From NCBI GenBank assembly GCA_012841425.1, contig DUUR01000203.1, positions 1 through 7,084 of the forward strand: a stretch of DNA of 7,084 nucleotides. The letters run 5' to 3'. Positions 1-5,663 of the stretch are shown here, one piece after another; position 1 is the first letter of the stretch, and each line of letters opens with the position of its first letter. This DNA comes from Bacteroidales bacterium. Its GTDB lineage: Bacteria; Bacteroidota; Bacteroidia; Bacteroidales; Dysgonomonadaceae. Below the pieces are notes generated by a model. That model searched no databases. It was given only the letters and a program-made list of their open reading frames with translations, and was not told where the DNA came from. The position numbers were made by a program, and so were the translations under genes.

Positions 1-818
1 AAAAACCAGGTGATGTAAACTTCTATCAAACTGATGGATCTCCTGCAATTGCTGACATAAGATTAATATTTGGAGATGCAGGGAGTCAGGCTACAACCGG
101 TTTTATGATTAAAAAAGGTAAGCACTATTCTCCTGTAATGGCACAAGACCATAATGCGGGCACTAGTGGTGGCATTGTGTTTAGAGGAACTGAAGCCATG
201 CTAATATACATGGAAGCCTCATACGAAAAGAATGGTACAGTTGATGCTATTGCAAGTAACTACTGGAGAGCTTTACGCAGAAGAGCTAATGTTGATGAGG
301 ATTTCAATAAAACAATTAATGCTACAGTAATGAGCGAAGAGGCAAAAGGTGACTTTGGAGCTTATTCTCGTGGTCAACTCATAGATCCGGTATTGTATAA
401 TATTCGTAGAGAGCGCCGAAATGAACTTGCGGCAGAAGCATTTAGATGGGACGATTTGAAACGTTGGAGAGCATTAGACCAGCTTAAAAATAATCCTTAT
501 AAAGTAGAAGGTATGCGTTTTTGGGGAACTGATTATGAAACAGAACTTGCCAATCTAACTTTAGTTGATCCGGCAACTGGTAATATGTCTTCACCCGAAT
601 TGAGCGATTATATTGTTCCTTACGAAAAGATTACTGTAAATAATAATATTGCAGCTCAGGGAGGATTCTTATTTACTCCAGCACACTATCTAGAGCCAAT
701 TGGCATGGATGTATTTAGACTTACATCTTCTGATAAGTCTAATTACAACACTTCTGTAGTATATCAAAATCCAGGATGGAGTACTCAGGCACAAACTGGT
801 GCTACTGATGTTGAATAG
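1..818 (+). CDS. SusD/RagB-family nutrient-binding outer-membrane lipoprotein, C-terminal part (5' end outside the window)
   Basis: The frame is open from base 3, so this is the C-terminal 271 residues of a protein that begins to the left; family members are usually about 450-650 aa. SusD-like proteins are surface lipoproteins that cap a TonB-dependent SusC channel and bind glycans or peptides. Seen here: a TPR-like helix with FRGTEAMLIYMEASY (visible residues 60-74), then the family hallmark RRERRNELAAEAFRWDDLKRW region (135-155), then the C-terminal YLEPIG...VYQNPGW segment (about 229-259) that typically ends RagB/SusD proteins. The lipoprotein signal and N-terminal domain are not in view. 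A susC-like gene is expected just upstream by family knowledge but cannot be seen. The gene is last in its transcription unit: a terminator begins 84 bp after the stop and no degradative enzyme follows. The substrate cannot be inferred. An internal ATG at 105 is not the true start, because family homology continues upstream of it. Confidence 0.95.
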   Translation, partial: KPGDVNFYQTDGSPAIADIRLIFGDAGSQATTGFMIKKGKHYSPVMAQDHNAGTSGGIVFRGTEAMLIYMEASYEKNGTVDAIASNYWRALRRRANVDEDFNKTINATVMSEEAKGDFGAYSRGQLIDPVLYNIRRERRNELAAEAFRWDDLKRWRALDQLKNNPYKVEGMRFWGTDYETELANLTLVDPATGNMSSPELSDYIVPYEKITVNNNIAAQGGFLFTPAHYLEPIGMDVFRLTSSDKSNYNTSVVYQNPGWSTQAQTGATDVE

Positions 819-902
819 ACACAAGCTTATAATTAAATAAGACTAGTACTAATTATCCTTTATAGGTTAAGAAAAACTAGTTATTTACATACATATTAGA
901 TT

Positions 903-933
903 AAACCGCTCTCGTTATGAGGGCGGTTTTTTT
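903..933 (+). terminator. Rho-independent terminator after the susD-like gene
   Basis: An 11-bp stem pairs 903-913 with 919-929 (AAACCGCTCTC against GAGGGCGGTTT, one G-U pair) around a 5-nt loop GTTAT, and a run of seven T spans 927-933. The stem is GC-rich in otherwise AT-rich DNA. It should end the SusCD-type transcript. On the minus strand only a short, interrupted T stretch follows, so it acts mainly in the plus direction. Confidence 0.93.
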
Positions 934-941
934 ATCTTAAC

Positions 942-973
942 TTTTCCTGAAATAAAAATTAATGCTACTTTTG
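942..973 (+). promoter_or_regulatory. Candidate Bacteroidetes-type promoter for the secreted-protein gene
   Basis: TACTTTTG at 966-973 matches the Bacteroidetes -7 consensus TAnnTTTG exactly. A weaker -33-like TTTTCCTG lies at 942-949, about 20 bp upstream, a usual spacing for this promoter class. Transcription would begin near 977-982, giving a leader of about 35 nt before the ATG at 1014. The position between a strong terminator and an isolated gene supports it. The -33 element is only a partial match to TTTG. Confidence 0.55.
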
Positions 974-1013
974 TATTGAAGCAAACTAATTTGATTCTTC
1001 TATATCGCATTTT

Positions 1014-1721
1014 ATGAAAAAAATAATATTATTGCCCGCTATTCTATTTAATGTATTGTTAATTGAAGCACAGACATTGAATGGAACTTACAAAAGTGGC
1101 ACCGACTCACTACTTTTCTCTAATGAGCATATAACTTTCCGGATTAGTGGTTTTGGAGGTTTATCATCAACACTTGTAGGTGAAGGTACTTATGAAATCG
1201 TGGACAATTATATAATTGTACATACAGATGAATATAGTGGGATGAAATCGAACTTTAAGGAGTTAGCTGGTTCTAAAAATGATACTTGTGTAGTGAAAGT
1301 AGTTGCAGCTAGCAATTACCCTGTGCAAGGCATTTTGATTGAATCAAAAAACAAATCGGGTAAAACTATCACTGCAGGTGTAACAGGGAATGATGGCAAG
1401 GTATATTTAACTGATAATGGAAAGATTACTAAAATAAGTGCTTCTGCAATGGGATATAATTCAATAGCATTTGATAACAATGCCGGTAGCGACTATCTCA
1501 TAAGTTTAGCCGATAATGATGTAATAGAAGAGAAAACTGCCGTTTTTAGATTTAATGAAATTGATGAAGAAACAATCTCTATTATATTATTAACCGACAA
1601 TTTTAATAATAATAAGAAACGAGAAGATGAATTGAAGAAGCTAGAGAAGAGAGCACGCAAAAGTAATAGACTGGACAAACGCTACAAGAAAGAGTTTGAG
1701 CCATTCGATGATATATACTAG
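1014..1721 (+). CDS. Secreted protein of unknown function with a carboxypeptidase-regulatory-like domain
   Basis: I do not recognise a named family for this 235-aa protein. Residues 1-19 are a Sec signal peptide (MKK, hydrophobic core, likely cleavage after IEA before Gln20). There is no lipobox cysteine, so the product is probably periplasmic or exported rather than a lipoprotein. Residues 20-85 look beta-rich, with a NGTYKSG...GEGTYEIVDNYIIV pattern resembling small beta-sandwich or lipocalin-like Bacteroidetes domains. Residues about 93-167 (VQGILIESKNKSGKTI, TGNDGKVYL, ISASAMGYNSI, then YLISL) follow the strand pattern of a carboxypeptidase-regulatory-like, Ig-like domain. Residues about 197-228 are Lys/Arg/Glu-rich and probably helical. 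No catalytic motif is visible. ATG 1014 is chosen because it gives the signal peptide and follows a plausible promoter; there is no Shine-Dalgarno, as is normal in this phylum. It appears monocistronic and converges on yqeY. Confidence 0.9.
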   Translation: MKKIILLPAILFNVLLIEAQTLNGTYKSGTDSLLFSNEHITFRISGFGGLSSTLVGEGTYEIVDNYIIVHTDEYSGMKSNFKELAGSKNDTCVVKVVAASNYPVQGILIESKNKSGKTITAGVTGNDGKVYLTDNGKITKISASAMGYNSIAFDNNAGSDYLISLADNDVIEEKTAVFRFNEIDEETISIILLTDNFNNNKKREDELKKLEKRARKSNRLDKRYKKEFEPFDDIY

Positions 1722-1743
1722 TTATATATTTATTATATTTCTT

Positions 1744-2193
1744 TTATGACAATAGCTTTCTTACTATTCCAGAGATAACACCACCCTCGGCTTTACCGGC
1801 AAGCTCCTTAGTGACAATTGCCATAACCTTGCCCATATCTTTCATTGATGAAGACTCGGTATCGAGGATTACTTTTTTTACAATAGACTCAATTTCATCA
1901 GTTGAAAGTTGAGCTGGAAGAAACTCCCGAATAACTTTCATCTGTTCAATCTCTGTTTCTGCAAGATCTGAACGGTTTTGTTGTGAATAAATCTCAGCAC
2001 TTTCTTTACGCTGTTTAACCATTCTCTGCAAAATAGAAATAGCCTTATCATCAGAGAACTCATCGCCTCCTCCTTTTGCTGTTTTGGCTTCGATAAACTC
2101 TTTTTTTACACCTCTTAAAGCATCTAGTCTTACCCTATCTTTAGCAAGCATGGCTTTCTTAATCTCTTCTGTAATTATATCAAAAAGTGTCAT
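1744..2193 (-). CDS. yqeY: GatB/YqeY domain protein
   Basis: This 149-aa protein has the full length of the YqeY family (about 147-150 aa). Residues 1-90 are a charged helical domain (MTLFDIITEEIKKAMLAKD, then RLDALRGVKKEFIEAK). Residues 91-149 form the domain shared with the tail of the amidotransferase subunit GatB: FLPAQLSTDEI (91-101), MKDMGKVMAIV (117-127) and GKAEGGVISGIVRKLL (133-148). The GatB tail contacts tRNA in GatCAB; the function of stand-alone YqeY is not firmly established, so a tRNA-related role is inference. The ATG lies 14 bp after the ftsZ stop with no clear Shine-Dalgarno, so the gene is probably translated from the division-cluster transcript as its last gene. It converges with the secreted-protein gene, 22 bp between stop codons, with no GC-rich terminator on this side. 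Confidence 0.95.
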   Translation of the reverse strand: MTLFDIITEEIKKAMLAKDRVRLDALRGVKKEFIEAKTAKGGGDEFSDDKAISILQRMVKQRKESAEIYSQQNRSDLAETEIEQMKVIREFLPAQLSTDEIESIVKKVILDTESSSMKDMGKVMAIVTKELAGKAEGGVISGIVRKLLS

Positions 2194-2207
2194 AATTTCT
2201 ATCTTAA

Positions 2208-3500
2208 TTAATCAAATAATGTTGAAGACTGCTGTTGAATATCGAGGTGATAAGTGCGAGGATTGAATGAACGATCGCGTTTAAAAACAGGATTCTTTTC
2301 GAGTGCCTCTAAAATCTTATCATCATCTAGTTCTTCTACAGTAAGAACAAATGGTTCTTGTCTGTAGTTGTTTGTTGCTAGTGACTCCAAGCCAGCTTTT
2401 CCGTAATATTTCTCTATAAGTTCTCTATCTTTTGTATCCTGCTTACGCTCTTCATCCTCCTTAACCTTGCGCTCCAACTCTTCGGCTTTGGTTTCTTCAG
2501 CTTTAATTTCCCTAATACCTGGCACACTGTTAATTGAAAAGCCGGTAGCTAAAAGTGTAACCTTAACCTCGTCCTTGAGTGACTCGTCAACAGCGGCTCC
2601 CCAAATAACTTCTATTTCTTTGCTGAATTTAGACATGAAGTCGTGTAAAGCATTCATCTCTTCCATCATTAGAGGATTTTCTTCACCAAAACAGAGATTG
2701 ATTAATATTTTCTTGGAGCTGAATACATCATTATTGTTTAATAAAGGTGAGTGTAGTGCATCTTTAATTGCTTCATTAATTCTATCACTTCCTTTTGCTA
2801 TTCCACTACTCATTATAGCAACACCTCCATCTTTTAGTGTAGTATTAACATCGGCGAAGTCAAGATTTACATGTCCATGTACAGTAATAATCTCCGCAAT
2901 GCTTTTAGCTGCAGTAGTAAGAGTATCATCGGCTTTAGCAAAGGCATTAAGCATAGTAAGATCACTATATATATCGCGTAAACGTTCATTATTTATAACA
3001 AGTAATGCATCTACGTTTTTAGATATCTCTTCTACACCTTTTAGAGCTTGAACTATTTTACGAGAACCTTCGAAAACAAATGGAATTGTAACTATACCAA
3101 CTGTTAGGATACCTAAATCTTTTGCCACACGTGCAATAACAGGAGCTGCACCAGTACCAGTTCCACCACCCATTCCGGCAGTTATAAATACCATTCGGGT
3201 ACCATCATTGATTAGTCTCTCAATTAACTCAACACTCTCTTCGGCTGCTTTACTGGCTATTTCAGGCTTGTTACCTGCACCCAGGCCTCCGGTTGTGTGC
3301 GACCCCAACTGCACTTTAACTGGCACAGGAGACTCCATCAATGCCTGATTATCGGTGTTGCAAAGTGCAAATGAAACATTATGAATACCCTCTTGAAACA
3401 TATGATTCACGGCATTTCCTCCACCTCCACCTACACCAATTACCTTTATAATAGCATCAGTGTGACTTTCTATCTGAAAATCTAATAAATCTTCGTTCAT
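2208..3500 (-). CDS. ftsZ: Cell division protein FtsZ, tubulin-like GTPase
   Basis: FtsZ polymerises with GTP into the cytoplasmic Z-ring that places and drives septation. Of 430 residues, the GTPase core spans about 16-330: IGVGGGGGNAVNHM (21-34), CNTDNQAL (47-54), the tubulin signature GGGTGTGAAP (111-120) and the catalytic T7 loop VNLDFADVNT (211-220), with Asn212, Asp214 and Asp217 in the expected places. All key residues are present, so it should be an active GTPase. A charged, probably coiled-coil linker follows (about 332-367, Glu/Lys-rich). Residues 389-410 (EELDDDKILEALEKNP then VFKRDR) look like the conserved peptide that binds FtsA, yet about 20 more residues follow it. ATG 3500 leaves 18 bp after ftsA and has a GGAG Shine-Dalgarno 7 nt upstream. 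It lies in the murC-ftsQ-ftsA-ftsZ-yqeY order typical of Bacteroidales. Confidence 0.99.
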   Translation of the reverse strand: MNEDLLDFQIESHTDAIIKVIGVGGGGGNAVNHMFQEGIHNVSFALCNTDNQALMESPVPVKVQLGSHTTGGLGAGNKPEIASKAAEESVELIERLINDGTRMVFITAGMGGGTGTGAAPVIARVAKDLGILTVGIVTIPFVFEGSRKIVQALKGVEEISKNVDALLVINNERLRDIYSDLTMLNAFAKADDTLTTAAKSIAEIITVHGHVNLDFADVNTTLKDGGVAIMSSGIAKGSDRINEAIKDALHSPLLNNNDVFSSKKILINLCFGEENPLMMEEMNALHDFMSKFSKEIEVIWGAAVDESLKDEVKVTLLATGFSINSVPGIREIKAEETKAEELERKVKEDEERKQDTKDRELIEKYYGKAGLESLATNNYRQEPFVLTVEELDDDKILEALEKNPVFKRDRSFNPRTYHLDIQQQSSTLFD

Positions 3501-3507
3501 ACAATCA

Positions 3508-3511
3508 CTCC
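3508..3511 (-). promoter_or_regulatory. Shine-Dalgarno GGAG of ftsZ
   Basis: Reading on the minus strand, GGAG sits 7 nt before the ftsZ ATG inside the 18-bp ftsA-ftsZ gap. It is the only gene in this window with a recognisable Shine-Dalgarno; the others have AT-rich leaders, which is usual for the phylum. It fixes the ftsZ start and may raise FtsZ synthesis relative to FtsA from the shared message (inference). Confidence 0.6.
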
Positions 3512-3518
3512 ATTTAAT

Positions 3519-4829
3519 TTATTCATCGTCATCTGAAAACATATTTCCGAAGACATCTCCAAATTTATCCAAGAATCCCTGCTTTTGTGATTTCTTGTTT
3601 TTCTTGCTCTCCTTAGTATTTTGTTTAGATTCAGATCGTTTCTTGTCGGATTGATAATTATCATTACTTCTATCAATCACTTCATCTAAAACTAATCTAC
3701 AACTTTCTTCTCCAATTAACAGCATGCCTAAAGCCTGAGTAAACGAAGGATTACTTATAAGTTCGGGAGCATTATTAATATAGGATTTTTTAGCTGTTGC
3801 CCTGCGTACAGGCATTTTAAATTTTTGTACGAGATACTCTGTAAGATTTTTCAGTTGAGAGGCTCCACCAGTAATAACAACTCCTGCACCAAGTTTATTC
3901 TCATATCCTGATAAATGTATCTGTTCAATTATATTGGCAGTTATTTCGTCAAGACGTAATCCAATTACTCTGTTTAGCTCAGTTAGATCTATATCAGGTT
4001 TAGAAGAGAATGGAGATGAGAAAAAAGGGCTCTCGTGTGTTTCAATAGCTTTCCCAAATTTAATCTTCAACTGCTCAGCGTCATTTTCTGTAAAATTTAG
4101 TGCACTTATATCCTTAGTTATACTTTTCCCTCCAAAAGGGATTACAACAAATCTTCTAAGTATACCATCTTTGTAAACCGATACGGAAGTGGTGCCTGCA
4201 CCAAAATCTATAAATACGCAACCAAGTTCTTTCTCTTCTTCATTGAGAGTTACTGCAGCAGAAGCCAAAGCACCGACAATATAATCTGCTATAGGCAGTT
4301 TAGCCTTTCCGGTTACACTTTTTTCTATATTTGAAAGGAGATTGGGCCTTCCTACTACTATTTGGAATGATGCTTCGACCTCCGATCCGGTGACCCCAAC
4401 AGGGTTTTTCTCTGTCTTACTATCTATATAATACTCTACGTCAGCAACTGCATAATTCTTTTGCAGATCTGGAGTATATTTTATTGCAGAGCTATTAAGT
4501 TGATCAACTACGTCTTGGGTTACAATTCCTCCAGAAGAGAGCATAACCCTTTCTCTAAACTCCAGTGTGTGCAACGATTGCCCAGTAAGCGAAACATATA
4601 CCTTGCCTATCTTATCACCAATGCTATTTTCAAGCATTGTCAACAATTTTCGGATACTCGCTCCTGCTTCCTCAATATTGTAAACCATTCCTCTTCTTAC
4701 GGAATTTCCAGAATCTATTATTTCACTATCCATTATTGAAATAACATTGTTCTCATTTTTTCGTCCTACAACACCTTTTATCTTTGAGGTTCCAAGATCA
4801 ATTACAGCTATAAAATCAGATTGCGTCAT
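3519..4829 (-). CDS. ftsA: Cell division protein FtsA, actin-like Z-ring membrane tether
   Basis: FtsA is an ATP-binding, actin/Hsp70-fold protein on the inner face of the membrane that anchors FtsZ and recruits later divisome proteins. The 436-residue product has the phosphate-1 motif IDLGTSKIKGVVG (10-22), the FtsA-specific 1C subdomain at about 84-160, the phosphate-2 motif VFIDFGAGTTSVSVYKDG (205-222) and the adenosine motif GVVITGGASQLKNL (316-329). After the fold comes a Ser/Lys-rich linker (about 388-416) and then an amphipathic C-terminal helix GFLDKFGDVFGNMF (418-431) ending in an acidic tail: this is the membrane-targeting sequence. The length is ordinary for the family. ATG 4829 puts the IDLGTSK motif ten residues from the N-terminus, as expected; no Shine-Dalgarno is seen. 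It lies 88 bp after ftsQ, the largest gap in the cluster, and 18 bp before ftsZ. Confidence 0.97.
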   Translation of the reverse strand: MTQSDFIAVIDLGTSKIKGVVGRKNENNVISIMDSEIIDSGNSVRRGMVYNIEEAGASIRKLLTMLENSIGDKIGKVYVSLTGQSLHTLEFRERVMLSSGGIVTQDVVDQLNSSAIKYTPDLQKNYAVADVEYYIDSKTEKNPVGVTGSEVEASFQIVVGRPNLLSNIEKSVTGKAKLPIADYIVGALASAAVTLNEEEKELGCVFIDFGAGTTSVSVYKDGILRRFVVIPFGGKSITKDISALNFTENDAEQLKIKFGKAIETHESPFFSSPFSSKPDIDLTELNRVIGLRLDEITANIIEQIHLSGYENKLGAGVVITGGASQLKNLTEYLVQKFKMPVRRATAKKSYINNAPELISNPSFTQALGMLLIGEESCRLVLDEVIDRSNDNYQSDKKRSESKQNTKESKKNKKSQKQGFLDKFGDVFGNMFSDDDE

Positions 4830-4855
4830 ACTTTGGTTTATGGTTATTCAGTTGT

Positions 4856-4895
4856 TTAACAAACACACTAGCAACAACATTTGTTTTTTTGTTAA
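4856..4895 (-). repeat. Inverted repeat in the ftsQ-ftsA gap
   Basis: Two perfect 8-base arms, TTAACAAA at 4856-4863 and TTTGTTAA at 4888-4895, are separated by 24 nt. In the transcript this could fold as an AU-rich stem 26 nt before the ftsA start, or the arms could be a protein-binding site. The stem is weak and lacks a following U run, so a terminator is unlikely. Such repeats also arise by chance in AT-rich DNA, hence the low confidence. Confidence 0.35.
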
Positions 4896-4917
4896 CATCA
4901 TTTTAATTGCACGCTAA

Positions 4918-5649
4918 TTATTTAAGAGTGCAAACTACTTGATTGTCGAATTTCAGATTTATCTCTGAATATCTATTCCATCCCAGTTTATTTAGTCCAT
5001 CGTCAACAAAACGTGCAAATTTATTCAATTTAGTTGGGTAATCTTCAAGGCTTCCCATAATAATTCTGAAATTACCTGCACGAGGTATCAGTTCGACCTC
5101 ATTACTATTCTTTACAACAATTTGTTCTACCCAAGCATCCCATTCTGAATTATTATTAAGAAACATTGCAAAATCGTATAACTCAGTTTGTGCAAACTCT
5201 TCGTCAATTTCGCCAGTTGCAACAGGAACATACACAGCAAAACTAGAAGCAACCGGCATTATTTTCCTATCCTTATCTATATAAAAACTCCCTTCGTTAT
5301 TAGATATAACTCTAAGTACCGGTTCTCTCTGCTTAACAGTTGCCATTACAGTTCCGCGAGAAGTAATAAAGACTTTAGCCGATTCCACCAATCGGTTTGA
5401 CATTATTGTATCACGAATTGTAAGTGTATTTATGTTTTTAAATGTCTTGCCAACAGGATGCAAATCATGCTTTTTCACTAAAGCCTCTATTTCTAAAGCA
5501 GTAACAAATTGAGTTTTAAGACTATCCTTAATCTCCACTTCAAAACCAACACACTCTCGGTTATGAGATGAATCTCTGAAATAGTTGGCGGATAGTATTA
5601 TATACCCTATTACAACAACTGCTATTAATATAACAAGAACTCTCTTCAC
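4918..5649 (-). CDS. ftsQ: Cell division protein FtsQ (DivIB-type divisome scaffold)
   Basis: FtsQ is a bitopic inner-membrane protein that links the cytoplasmic Z-ring to the periplasmic septal synthesis machinery, in well-studied bacteria through FtsB/FtsL. The 243-aa product has a short cytoplasmic end (MKR), one membrane segment at about 4-21 and a periplasmic region. A POTRA-like domain covers about 34-108 (EVEIKDS..., TALEIEALVKKH, SNRLVESAKV) and ends in the typical KQREPVLRV (106-114). The beta domain then carries YIDKDRKIMP (123-132) and the C-terminal INLKFDNQVVC (230-240), a pattern I associate with Bacteroidetes FtsQ. The start is GTG (5649-5647): an in-frame TAA lies three codons before it, and the next ATG would come after the membrane segment. 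No Shine-Dalgarno is visible. It starts 14 bp after murC, so co-transcription is likely. Confidence 0.93.
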   Translation of the reverse strand: MKRVLVILIAVVVIGYIILSANYFRDSSHNRECVGFEVEIKDSLKTQFVTALEIEALVKKHDLHPVGKTFKNINTLTIRDTIMSNRLVESAKVFITSRGTVMATVKQREPVLRVISNNEGSFYIDKDRKIMPVASSFAVYVPVATGEIDEEFAQTELYDFAMFLNNNSEWDAWVEQIVVKNSNEVELIPRAGNFRIIMGSLEDYPTKLNKFARFVDDGLNKLGWNRYSEINLKFDNQVVCTLK

Positions 5650-5663
5650 TCTATGTTATTTTT

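Noticed and set aside
105..107. ATG at 105 as the start of the SusD-like gene
   Set aside because: The frame is open back to the window edge and the upstream residues read as normal SusD-family sequence, so the gene is cut by the window, not truncated.
841..884. Repeated ACTAGT words downstream of the susD-like gene, with ACTAGTTAT again at 1717-1725
   Set aside because: ACTAGT also occurs inside coding sequence (for example near 162 and 6819), the shared stretch is only 9 bases, and no longer repeat or target-site duplication accompanies it.
2467..3051. A 194-codon open frame on the plus strand, inside the ftsZ region
   Set aside because: It lies fully antisense to the conserved GTPase core of ftsZ, its translation is Ser/Leu/Ile-rich low-complexity without a recognisable domain, and it has no promoter or ribosome site of its own.
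3560..3567. Perfect -7 motif TAAATTTG on the minus strand, 60 nt before ftsZ
   Set aside because: It encodes Asp-Lys-Phe-Gly of the FtsA membrane helix, has no -33 TTTG at the right distance, and a six-base A/T-rich pattern is expected often in this DNA.
4461..4739. A 92-codon open frame on the plus strand, inside the ftsA region
   Set aside because: It is antisense to the well-conserved N-terminal half of ftsA and shows no family features; it is a by-product of the coding strand's codon use. The same applies to short frames antisense to ftsQ, murC, yqeY and the secreted-protein gene.
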